Assembly: GCF_039542305.1 (NCBI RefSeq)
Contig: NZ_BAABHW010000002.1
Location: 682,001-746,000, forward strand
Direction: 5' to 3'
DNA from: Roseibacterium beibuensis
Lineage (GTDB): Bacteria; Pseudomonadota; Alphaproteobacteria; Rhodobacterales; Rhodobacteraceae
DNA: 64,000 bases
The notes beneath the pieces are model-generated. The model was not told where the DNA came from. It saw nothing but the letters and a program-made list of their open reading frames with translations, and searched no databases. The position numbers and the translations under genes are program-made. Positions within the stretch are counted from its first letter, which is position 1. Each line of letters begins with the position of its first letter. Positions 7,007 through 13,377 of this stretch are shown here, piece by piece.

Positions 7007-7254
7007 TGCGCTGGATTAAAGCCATCGCCGCCGCCCTGCTGACGCTCGTCTCCCTCGCGATGTGCGCGGTGATCGGCATCTTGGTCGAAATGCTCTCTGT
7101 CGCACTTGGCCTCGAGGCACTTTGGAGCGTGGCCATCGGGCACGTCGCCTCGGCGCTGACCGGCGCGGTCGCATCACTGGCCCTGGTTTTCACCGGGATC
7201 AACGGAACCCTCGCCGCGCTTGATGACGAAACCGAAGGACGCAAACACAGATGA
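7006..7254 (+). CDS. Small two-helix membrane protein
   Basis: An 82-residue protein with two long hydrophobic segments, about residues 5-32 (IAAALLTLVSLAMCAVIGIL) and 42-66 (VAIGHVASALTGAVASLALV), and a short charged tail. It is an inner-membrane protein by pattern, with no family recognised. It is translationally coupled to the previous gene (TGATG). A 12-codon frame that begins in its stop (7251-7289) is not considered a gene, and 7290-7426 shows nothing else convincing. Confidence 0.55.
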   Translation: MRWIKAIAAALLTLVSLAMCAVIGILVEMLSVALGLEALWSVAIGHVASALTGAVASLALVFTGINGTLAALDDETEGRKHR

Positions 7255-7426
7255 TCGTCAAGCGCGCCGCGAATTTGATCACGCGGTGATCCAGGACACG
7301 CGCCGCCCGCGGCTGTCATGGGAAACAGCGGGCATGGCGCGACACGCGCGGGCCGTGACAGGCCCACCGCTCGCGGAACGGCACGGCCCGCGCGACTGAC
7401 CCCACCGACACTGAAAGGACCTGACC

Positions 7427-7657
7427 ATGTCGACACCCTGCCAGACACCCGGATGCCGTGGCCGCATCGCCAACACCGCGCATCTGTCGCTTTGCCCCGA
7501 CTGCCGCCGCGAGACGATGCGCGAGGGCACAGCCCAGGCCGACGCCGGCCATCGCCCCGGCATCCGCATCCTGCAGGTGCCCTTCCCGTCCAGCACCAGC
7601 GAACTGCGCACCGCGCCGGTCAGCCTGCCGGCGGAACCCTGGGGGGCGACGGCATGA
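7427..7657 (+). CDS. Small cysteine-cluster (zinc-ribbon-like) protein
   Basis: A 76-residue protein beginning with CQTPGC at residues 5-10 and CPDC at 23-26, a plausible four-cysteine zinc site. The rest lacks recognisable features. An AAAGGA ribosome site precedes the ATG by 8 bp. It overlaps the next gene by 4 bp. The function is unknown; zinc ribbons in early phage operons often bind nucleic acid or host polymerase, but that is inference. Confidence 0.55.
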   Translation: MSTPCQTPGCRGRIANTAHLSLCPDCRRETMREGTAQADAGHRPGIRILQVPFPSSTSELRTAPVSLPAEPWGATA

Positions 7658-7917
7658 GCAAGGCAAAGGAAAAAACCGGCGATGATCTTTCGGATTGGTC
7701 ACCACGCAACTGGTTCGCCGGTCAAGCACTTGCTGGAATGGGCATGTGGATACCACCGGGCAACTACGTCGACGAAGATGGCCGGTCAATTCCGACCCAC
7801 AGCGCGAAGTATCAACGCATGGTGAGACAGGCCCGCGCGGAATGGGCGCGTGACCAGGCCGACGCCCTGATCGCGGCGCTTGACCGCACGAAGGGCGAAG
7901 CCGGAGGGCCGGGCTGA
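7654..7917 (+). CDS. Hypothetical protein
   Basis: An 87-residue soluble protein. An aromatic segment with conserved look (DWSPRNWFAGQALAGMGMW) is followed by a basic amphipathic helix (YQRMVRQARAEWARDQADAL). Such an N-terminal motif (the RNWFAGQALAG type) appears in small unannotated prophage proteins, but I cannot name the family with certainty. The start overlaps the previous stop (ATGA) and the stop overlaps the next start by one base. Confidence 0.55.
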   Translation: MSKAKEKTGDDLSDWSPRNWFAGQALAGMGMWIPPGNYVDEDGRSIPTHSAKYQRMVRQARAEWARDQADALIAALDRTKGEAGGPG

Positions 7918-8123
7918 TGGATATGACGCAGCACTGCAAGTCCTGCGCGGAATGGTATCGATATGACCTCGGGGCCTGCCCGTATTGCGGCACACCTTCG
8001 GAGCGCCTGATCGAACAGGTTGTGGTCATCGCGGACGAAGCAATCCCGCCTTTCCCAGTCCCCGGCAAAGGCAATCGCAAACAGCGTCGTGCAGCGGCCG
8101 CACGGCAAAGGCAGCAGCGATGA
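7917..8123 (+). CDS. Small zinc-ribbon protein
   Basis: A 68-residue protein with CKSC (residues 7-10) and CPYC (21-24), a treble-clef or zinc-ribbon arrangement, and a strongly basic C-terminal tail (NRKQRRAAAARQRQQR) suited to nucleic acid binding. Start and stop both overlap neighbours (1 bp upstream, 4 bp downstream). It may be a small DNA- or RNA-binding protein; its specific role is unknown. Confidence 0.6.
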   Translation: MDMTQHCKSCAEWYRYDLGACPYCGTPSERLIEQVVVIADEAIPPFPVPGKGNRKQRRAAAARQRQQR

Positions 8124-8239
8124 CGAAACCCGAGATCACGGCCAAGGCCCGCGCAATCCTCGCCTGCGCGACTGTGCGCGCCGCGATCCTCGATCGCGTA
8201 GCGGCAGCTGCGGCTGCGAAAGGCGGCAGCGATGCGTGA
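8120..8239 (+). CDS. Very small hypothetical protein (39 residues)
   Basis: A 39-residue alanine-rich helical peptide (MTKPEITAKARAILACATVR, then AAILDRVAAAAAA). It is kept because its ATG overlaps the previous stop (ATGA), its stop falls 8 bp inside the next gene, and the frame fills the interval exactly, as expected in this tightly packed operon. Its low complexity and small size leave real doubt. Confidence 0.4.
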   Translation: MTKPEITAKARAILACATVRAAILDRVAAAAAAKGGSDA

Positions 8240-8420
8240 GCTTGTGATCTACCGCCTGCCGATGCCCGCCGTCGCCCTGCTGACCTGGTGCGCGGTGTTT
8301 CCGATCCTATGGGTGGCCGCCCTGCGCCACCCATGGCGCGACCCGTGGCGGCGCACCCGCGAGGCGATCGAGGACATCGAAGCCCTGCGCGAAGACCGCA
8401 AGATCCGGGGCCGCCCATGA
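8232..8420 (+). CDS. Small single-span membrane protein
   Basis: A 62-residue protein with one hydrophobic segment (MPAVALLTWCAVFPILWVAA, about residues 11-30) followed by a charged, basic cytoplasmic-looking tail (RDPWRRTREAIEDIEALRED). It overlaps the next gene by 4 bp. Its function is unknown. Confidence 0.5.
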   Translation: MRELVIYRLPMPAVALLTWCAVFPILWVAALRHPWRDPWRRTREAIEDIEALREDRKIRGRP

Positions 8421-8761
8421 AATCCGGCCCCGCCCTGTTAACACACCCGCCCAAAACGGCCCCAGGGCGCGCAGACGATTATGACCCGGTGCCTGCGCTG
8501 GTGCCGGGGCGGTGCAACTGGTGCGGCGGCCCGCTGTCGCGGGGCCAGCTAAAGGTCTGCAGCCCGGCCTGCCGCACGGCGTGGCGCAATTTCCTCGGCT
8601 CGATCGGCCCCTCGATCGCCGAACGCCTGATCTACGAACGCGCCCACCGCCACCGCCGCCCGATGCCGGAACCGGCCAAGCGCGCTTACCGCGAAATGAT
8701 GGAAATCGGCCGCCGCGCCCTCGGCCGGCTGCGCGACATGCACAAGGAGCTGACCCGATGA
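8417..8761 (+). CDS. Small zinc-finger protein
   Basis: A 114-residue protein with CNWC (residues 33-36) and a second pair in CSPAC (48-52), a plausible zinc site reminiscent of the small treble-clef fingers in HNH-like or phage recombination proteins, followed by a basic helical C-terminus (YREMMEIGRRALGRLRDMHK). No HNH catalytic residues are seen. It overlaps the next gene by 4 bp. Confidence 0.55.
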   Translation: MKSGPALLTHPPKTAPGRADDYDPVPALVPGRCNWCGGPLSRGQLKVCSPACRTAWRNFLGSIGPSIAERLIYERAHRHRRPMPEPAKRAYREMMEIGRRALGRLRDMHKELTR

Positions 8762-9891
8762 CCAAGATCGAATGGACCGAGAAAACGTGGAACCCCATCG
8801 TCGGGTGCAGCGTGGTCAGCCCCGGCTGCACCAACTGCTACGCGATGAAACTGGCCCCCAAGCTGGCCGCGAACCCCGCCACACCGCACTATGCCGGCAC
8901 GGTCGAATCCTCGCGCGCCGGGCCGGTCTGGACCGGAAAGGTCGCGCTGGCATCGGATGACGCCCTGACCGCACCGCTGCGCCGCCGCAAGCCGACCATG
9001 TATTTTGTCAGCAGCATGGGCGACCTGTTTCACGAGGCCGTGCCCGACGAATGGATCGACCGCGTATTCGCCGTGATGGCGCTGGCCCCGCAGCACACGT
9101 TCCAGGTGCTGACGAAGCGGGCGGCGCGGATGCGGGCATACATCACCGACCGCGAGGACCGCGAGATCGGCCGCGCGCAGGACCGCCAGCTGACTGGGCC
9201 GCACCCCGTGCCGGTGTTGCCGAACGTCTGGCTTGGCGTCTCGGCCGAGGACCAGACCCGCGCCGACGAGCGCATCCCCGACCTGCTCGCCACCCCGGCG
9301 GCGGTGCGGTTCGTGTCCTGCGAACCGCTGCTTGGGCCGGTGGATCTGACCTCCATCCCCGGCACCAGCGAAGACGAGGACGGAAAGCTGGACGTTTGGT
9401 GGGATGTGCTGACCGGCGTTGCCTACGACGAATGGGGCACCGAATTAAGCGCGCAGCACTGGCAAGACACCGGACTCGACTGGGTCATCGTCGGCGGCGA
9501 GTCGGGCCGGGGCGCGAGACCCATGCACCCCGATTGGCCGCGCGCGATCCGCGACCAGTGCGCGGCGGCGGGCGTGCCGTTCTTCTTCAAGCAATGGGGG
9601 GAGTGGCTGCCGTTCTGCCAAATGGATGACCCGCAGGGCGAGGCGCTTTATTTTCCCCAAACCGAGGAAGAAGAGGCCAGGGAACTCGACCGAAAATGCC
9701 GGCACGACAGCGTGTGTATTCACCTTGACGGCACTCACGCATCCACGGGCGACGCCGGTCGGTTTCACCATATTGGCGTGGGTGCATTCAATCAGCCGCG
9801 CGACGTTTCTTCGTTCCGCGTCGGCAAGGCCGCCGCCGGCCGCCTTCTGGACGGGCGCGAGTGGAACGGGATGCCGGAGGTGGCAGCATGA
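8758..9891 (+). CDS. Phage Gp37/Gp68-family (DUF5131) protein, radical-SAM-like
   Basis: A 377-residue protein opening with KIEWTEKTWNPIVGCSVVSP and then GCTNCYA, the hallmark of the Gp37/Gp68 family. Cys17, Cys24 and Cys27 form a C-x6-C-x2-C cluster, which the family is thought to use for an Fe-S centre related to radical SAM or spore-photoproduct-lyase-like enzymes. The family motifs FVSCEPLLGPVDL, VIVGGESGRGARPM and FFFKQWGEW follow in order. The substrate is not established to my knowledge. It is the largest gene of the rightward operon and is coupled on both sides (4-bp overlaps). Confidence 0.85.
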   Translation: MTKIEWTEKTWNPIVGCSVVSPGCTNCYAMKLAPKLAANPATPHYAGTVESSRAGPVWTGKVALASDDALTAPLRRRKPTMYFVSSMGDLFHEAVPDEWIDRVFAVMALAPQHTFQVLTKRAARMRAYITDREDREIGRAQDRQLTGPHPVPVLPNVWLGVSAEDQTRADERIPDLLATPAAVRFVSCEPLLGPVDLTSIPGTSEDEDGKLDVWWDVLTGVAYDEWGTELSAQHWQDTGLDWVIVGGESGRGARPMHPDWPRAIRDQCAAAGVPFFFKQWGEWLPFCQMDDPQGEALYFPQTEEEEARELDRKCRHDSVCIHLDGTHASTGDAGRFHHIGVGAFNQPRDVSSFRVGKAAAGRLLDGREWNGMPEVAA

Positions 9892-10253
9892 CCCCGCATA
9901 TCGAACTTACGGCCGGCGACCACGAACAAAACGGGTTCGTCGGTTTGGCGATCTGGATGGCCGAGACGATGGACGAAGCGATGGCCGCGATCGCCCGCGT
10001 GAACGCGCTCTGCCCCGAGGACGCACAGCCTGATCCCAAGGCCGACCCGTTCACTTTGATCCTCGACGTTCACACCGGCGAAAGCGGGCTCTGCGCTGAC
10101 CACGTCGCCGACTCCGTTCCCCTTCCTTTGCAGGTCGCGATGCGGATCGCAGGCGATCAGGTGGCGGGCTGGCTGGCGACCAGGCCAGACCCGGACACGA
10201 TCCACGGCTATCCGCCTGTAATCGGATCGGTGGGAGAGATCGCCAATGCCTGA
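9888..10253 (+). CDS. Hypothetical protein
   Basis: A 121-residue acidic soluble protein (HIELTAGDHEQNGFVGLAIW, then DEAMAAIARVNALCPED) with an alternating strand/helix pattern and no recognised family. Its start overlaps the DUF5131 stop by 4 bp and its end overlaps the next gene by 8 bp, so it is firmly embedded in the operon. Confidence 0.55.
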   Translation: MTPHIELTAGDHEQNGFVGLAIWMAETMDEAMAAIARVNALCPEDAQPDPKADPFTLILDVHTGESGLCADHVADSVPLPLQVAMRIAGDQVAGWLATRPDPDTIHGYPPVIGSVGEIANA

Positions 10254-10494
10254 CTTCACGGCCCACGCGCACCCCGTTCTGGCCGTGCCCTGCCCCGACT
10301 GCAGGGCCGCCGCCGGGGCGTGGTGCAAACGGCCATCCGGTCACCGCGCAGCGGATTTTCACCAGTCGCGCAAGGTCGCGGCCGATGCGGCGTTCATCGC
10401 CAAGCACGGCGAGCGCGCCACGATCCACCGCACGGAGAACGGCTGGATGATCGGGATCGCCGAGGCTTCGCAACAGATGGAGATGCGACTGTAA
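10246..10494 (+). CDS. Small zinc-finger-domain protein of phage/plasmid type
   Basis: An 82-residue protein with CPDCRAAAGAWCKRPSGHRA and a following FHQSR, the pattern of a small zinc-finger protein common in alphaproteobacterial and actinobacterial mobile elements (CPxC-x6-WC-x4-GH-x3-FH-x2-R). Cys16, Cys19 and Cys27 with His33 and/or His39 could bind zinc. Its molecular role is not known to me. It overlaps the next gene by one base. Confidence 0.65.
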   Translation: MPDFTAHAHPVLAVPCPDCRAAAGAWCKRPSGHRAADFHQSRKVAADAAFIAKHGERATIHRTENGWMIGIAEASQQMEMRL

Positions 10495-10724
10495 TGCACG
10501 CCCCGCCCGTCAAGACGCCAACGCCGAAAAAGACGGCCCCACGCCGCCTCAGCCCAGAAGCGATGCGCGAGGCCGCCGAGGTCGCGGCGCAGACCGGCGT
10601 GTGCATCGTGATCGAGGCGGGTGGGAAGGTTTACAGGTTCGATCCGAACGCGCAATCTGCGGCGATTGGCGCCACGGAACGGGAACGGGCCCGATGCGAC
10701 GCAGCGTTCGGACTATCAGAATGA
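10494..10724 (+). CDS. Small hypothetical protein upstream of integrase
   Basis: A 76-residue basic protein: a lysine/proline-rich leader (PPVKTPTPKKTAPRR) followed by a compact alpha/beta segment (EVAAQTGVCIVIEAGGKVYR). Its ATG overlaps the previous stop by one base and its stop overlaps the integrase ATG (ATGA). Size, charge and position next to int make an excisionase possible, but no MerR-like or winged-helix motif is evident. Confidence 0.5.
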   Translation: MHAPPVKTPTPKKTAPRRLSPEAMREAAEVAAQTGVCIVIEAGGKVYRFDPNAQSAAIGATERERARCDAAFGLSE

Positions 10725-11725
10725 GGGGGCTCTGGATCCATCCGCGATCCGGCCTGCCATATTTCCGGTCGCGCAAGGGTGGGCAGCTGCGCCTCGTGCC
10801 CCTGCCTGCCGATTTGCCTCACGATCACCCCGACTTCATCGCCGCCTGGTCCGCCGCCGCGCGCGAGGTCGGCCCCGAAAAGGCGTTCGCCGGCGGGACG
10901 CTTGGCAGCACATGGGCTGCCGTTCTGGCCTCGGACGCGGTCGACCGGGTTTCGGCCACCTACCGGGGCATCCTCGTGCGCCACTCGGCCCGGATCGTCG
11001 AGAAGGCGGGCGACGTGAAAGCGACGGCGATCCAGCCCAAGCACGTGCGCGCCGACATCGCCACCGCCACCGACAAACCCGCGCGACGCAAGGCGTGGCG
11101 GTTCTGGGCCGCCTACTGCATCGAGCGCGGCTGGATTGAGACCGATCCGACGCAGGGCGTGAGGGTGAAAAGCGCGCCGACAACGGGGCACCCGACCTGG
11201 TCGCCGGACGACATCGCGGCATTTCGCGCGCGCTACGCGATCGGCACGACGCCGCGCGCGATCATGGAGCTGGCCTACTGGACAGGTGCGCGCCGGGGCG
11301 ACGTTGTGCGGATTGGCGCCCAACATGTCGGACGCGACGGGGTGCTGTCCTTCACCCAGGGAAAGACCGGCCAGCCCGCCTTCGTGCCGTGGACCTGCCC
11401 GCTGCCGGCATGGGCCGCCCACATGGAACCTGACCGCCAGACCTGTCTGGCCGCGATCGCGCACATGCGCGGCGACCTGACCTTTCTCAGCACGGCGCAG
11501 GGTCGCCCGCGCAGCGACAAGGCCGCGGGGCAGGTCGTGTCACAGGCCGCCCGCGCGATCGACCTGCCGCTCAGCCTGCACGGGCTACGCAAGGCCCGCG
11601 CTGTCGCGCTGGCCGAGGCCGGGGCAAGCCCGTCGCGAATCGGGGCATGGACGGGTCACGCGACGCTGACCGAGATCGCCCACTACACCCGAGAAATGGA
11701 CCGCAGGCGCGCCGTGCAGGGGTAG
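10721..11725 (+). CDS. int: Tyrosine recombinase / integrase
   Basis: A 334-residue site-specific recombinase. The catalytic set is complete: Arg191/192 (WTGARRGDVVR), Lys215 in the beta hairpin (QGKTG), His287-x-x-Arg290 (LHGLRKARA), His313 (WTGHAT) and nucleophile Tyr322 (HYTRE). Residues about 75-150 form the helical core-binding domain. ATG 10721 is preferred because it overlaps the preceding stop (ATGA); an in-frame ATG lies at 10694. Integrase is the last gene of the repressor-controlled operon and has no promoter of its own that I can see. It lies 77 bp from tRNA-Arg, its likely target. Confidence 0.92.
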   Translation: MRGLWIHPRSGLPYFRSRKGGQLRLVPLPADLPHDHPDFIAAWSAAAREVGPEKAFAGGTLGSTWAAVLASDAVDRVSATYRGILVRHSARIVEKAGDVKATAIQPKHVRADIATATDKPARRKAWRFWAAYCIERGWIETDPTQGVRVKSAPTTGHPTWSPDDIAAFRARYAIGTTPRAIMELAYWTGARRGDVVRIGAQHVGRDGVLSFTQGKTGQPAFVPWTCPLPAWAAHMEPDRQTCLAAIAHMRGDLTFLSTAQGRPRSDKAAGQVVSQAARAIDLPLSLHGLRKARAVALAEAGASPSRIGAWTGHATLTEIAHYTREMDRRRAVQG

Positions 11726-11727
11726 GC

Positions 11728-11788
11728 ATTGGAAACCACTGCCCGCACAATTGGAAACCAAGGCGCGCTTTTACAGCAAAAACAGCAA
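11728..11788. repeat. Two sets of direct repeats between int and tRNA, probable recombination arm sites
   Basis: ATTGGAAACCA occurs twice in direct orientation, at 11728-11738 and 11750-11760, exactly 22 bp (about two helical turns) apart. ACAGCAA occurs twice, at 11773-11779 and 11782-11788, 9 bp apart. Both sets sit in the 77-bp spacer between int and the tRNA. Phased direct repeats beside an attachment core are typical of integrase arm-type or excisionase sites. This assignment is inference. Confidence 0.55.
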
Positions 11789-11802
11789 CTTAAAGGGGGA
11801 AG

Positions 11803-11845
11803 TGGCGCACCGGGGAGGATTCGAACCCCCGACCCCTTGATTCGT
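11803..11845. other. Probable attachment-site core (3' half of tRNA-Arg)
   Basis: Tyrosine recombinases of temperate elements commonly use a tRNA 3' half as the crossover region, and int lies directly on this side of the tRNA. The exact core can only be set by finding its duplicate at the left end of the element, which is outside the window, so the 11845 edge is approximate. Confidence 0.5.
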
Positions 11846-11879
11846 AGTCAAGTACTCTATCCAACTGAGCTACCGGTGC
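11803..11879 (-). tRNA. tRNA-Arg (anticodon ACG)
   Basis: The minus strand gives a complete 77-nt cloverleaf starting GCACCGGTAGCTCAG. The anticodon stem CTTGA/TCAAG encloses loop CTACGAA with anticodon ACG, the T arm reads GGGGGTTCGAATCCTCCC, and the 3' CCA is encoded (11805-11803). The 3' end faces the integrated element, whose integrase is 77 bp away, and the gene is intact, as expected when the attachment duplicate restores it. ACG is normally deaminated to ICG to read CGU/CGC/CGA codons. Confidence 0.95.
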
Positions 11880-11890
11880 GTAGGGGCGGC

Positions 11891-11918
11891 ATTTAACCCC
11901 CGGCGGCGAGGGTTGCAA
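11891..11918 (-). promoter_or_regulatory. Promoter of tRNA-Arg
   Basis: Minus-strand -35 TTGCAA (11918-11913), a 16-bp spacer and -10 TTAAAT (11896-11891) place the start about 5 bp before the mature tRNA 5' end. The promoter lies on the chromosomal side, so integration at the tRNA 3' end would leave it intact. Confidence 0.5.
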
Positions 11919-11951
11919 GGGCGAATTCTCGGGGATTTCGCTTTCGCGAGG

Positions 11952-13343
11952 TCAAGGCAGCGCTGCGACCTTCGCGGGCAGGGAGATGGAAAAGACCGTT
12001 CCCTCCGGCCCGGTCTCGGACAGTTCCAGCCGACCGCCATGGCCGCGGATGATCTCGGCCGCGATGGCGAGGCCAAGGCCCGACCCGCCTTTACGCGCGC
12101 CTCCGTGGAACGGCTTGAAGAGGTGGTCCAACGCCTTTTTCGGCAGACCCGGCCCGGTATCGGCCACGCGGATGCGCCAACCGTCGTCGGTTTCCATGCC
12201 CTGGATGCTGATCTCGCCCGGTTCGCCCTTGGCCGCGATGGCCTGCCGGGCGTTGCGGACGAGGTTCGACAGAACGCGGTGCAACTGCTCGGGATCGGCG
12301 CGCACGACAAGACCCGCCGGCACGTCGCAGCCGTAGCTGACCAGCCCGTCCGAGTCGGTCAGGCGTTCGTTCTCGATCACGTCCTCGGCCAGGCGCGACA
12401 GGGCAAAGCGCTCCAGCTTGGGGGGCGGCTCCTCGGCGCGGCCAAAGGCCAGTGTCGCCTCGGTCAGGTTCACGGCCCGGGTGAGAGAGGCGACCAGCTT
12501 GGGCGTCGTGCGCTGCACCGCGGGGTCGGCGGACCCGTCCAGCCGGTCGGCCATCAGCGTCGCGGTGGTCAGGATATTGCGCAAGTCATGGCTGATCTTG
12601 GCCACCGCTTCGCCCAGTTGCGCCAATCGCTCCCGTTGGCGCAGCGCGCCGGTCAGTTGCGTCTGGAGGGTCTGGAGGGTTTCTTCTGCCTCGCGCAACT
12701 CGCGCACGCTGGCCCCCGGCTCGATGATGCGCGACGCATCTTCCGGCGCTTCGGCGTAGCGCGTCATCGCGTGGACCACCCGCTTGATCGGCGTCACCAG
12801 AAGACGCCGCACCGCGATGAACAAAAGCGCCGCCGTGAAGATCGAGATCATCGCCGACAAAAGCAGGATGCGCAGGCCGTAATCCAGCATCTCGGCCCGC
12901 AGCGGCCCGGTGTACATGGTGACCTCGATCAACAGGCCCGCTTCGCGCACCGGTTCACCGATGACGCGGATCGTCTCGTCCTGCGGGCGAAACAGCCGCC
13001 GCATCGCATCGCGGATCAGCACGGCGGCGGGCGGGTCGCGCAGGTCGAAGGAAAAGCTGACCGGCGGGATATTGTCCGAGGACAGGATCAACTGACGCGC
13101 CTCGTCGCGCCTGAGCACCACGTTCAACACGCCCGCGTTTTCCAGCAGCTCGGCCTCGAGTTCGTCGTCGATCATGCCGTCGGTCGCCAGAAGCGCCAGC
13201 GACGCGATCTGCGCCCGTTCCAGACGCGCAAGGATATAGTCCTCGCGGAACCGCGCGATGGAGGGCACGAAAATGAACACCTCGGCCAGCATCACGAAGA
13301 TGATGGTCAGGATCAGAAAACGCCCTGAAAGCGAATTGGCCAC
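11952..13343 (-). CDS. Membrane sensor histidine kinase
   Basis: A 463-residue kinase with transmembrane segments at about 8-28 and 157-178 enclosing a periplasmic sensor domain of about 130 residues, then HAMP-like linker and coiled coil. The dimerisation/phosphoacceptor motif KISHDLRN has His252. The ATPase domain shows the N box (NLVRNARQAI), G1 (DTGPGLP) and G2 (GSGLGLAIAAEI). It autophosphorylates His252 and should pass phosphate to a response regulator, but none is encoded next to it here. Its stop lies 72 bp from the tRNA start. The signal is unknown. Confidence 0.88.
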   Translation of the reverse strand: MANSLSGRFLILTIIFVMLAEVFIFVPSIARFREDYILARLERAQIASLALLATDGMIDDELEAELLENAGVLNVVLRRDEARQLILSSDNIPPVSFSFDLRDPPAAVLIRDAMRRLFRPQDETIRVIGEPVREAGLLIEVTMYTGPLRAEMLDYGLRILLLSAMISIFTAALLFIAVRRLLVTPIKRVVHAMTRYAEAPEDASRIIEPGASVRELREAEETLQTLQTQLTGALRQRERLAQLGEAVAKISHDLRNILTTATLMADRLDGSADPAVQRTTPKLVASLTRAVNLTEATLAFGRAEEPPPKLERFALSRLAEDVIENERLTDSDGLVSYGCDVPAGLVVRADPEQLHRVLSNLVRNARQAIAAKGEPGEISIQGMETDDGWRIRVADTGPGLPKKALDHLFKPFHGGARKGGSGLGLAIAAEIIRGHGGRLELSETGPEGTVFSISLPAKVAALP

Positions 13344-13377
13344 GCCGCGCGGTACTCCTTGCCGTTAGCCTCGGGGC

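Larger units (their letters stand above)
1..11845. mobile_element. Prophage-like integrated element, right-hand part
   Basis: This stretch carries a phage-type primase, a divergent Cro/CI switch, a long operon of small unknown genes and a tyrosine integrase whose 3' end lies 77 bp from the 3' end of tRNA-Arg. Everything beyond the tRNA is ordinary chromosome. The left end, the second attachment site and any structural or conjugation genes are outside the window, so a temperate phage, a satellite or another integrative element cannot be told apart. A prophage is favoured by the repressor/Cro pair and the Gp37/Gp68-family gene. The right boundary is inferred from the tRNA. Confidence 0.85.

Noticed and set aside
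7251..7289. A 12-codon frame coupled to the small membrane gene
   Set aside because: Too short to support and without conservation evidence; probably an accident of the ATGA junction.
11952..13343. Sensor kinase as cargo of the integrated element
   Set aside because: It lies on the chromosomal side of the intact tRNA, away from int, so it is not between the expected attachment sites.
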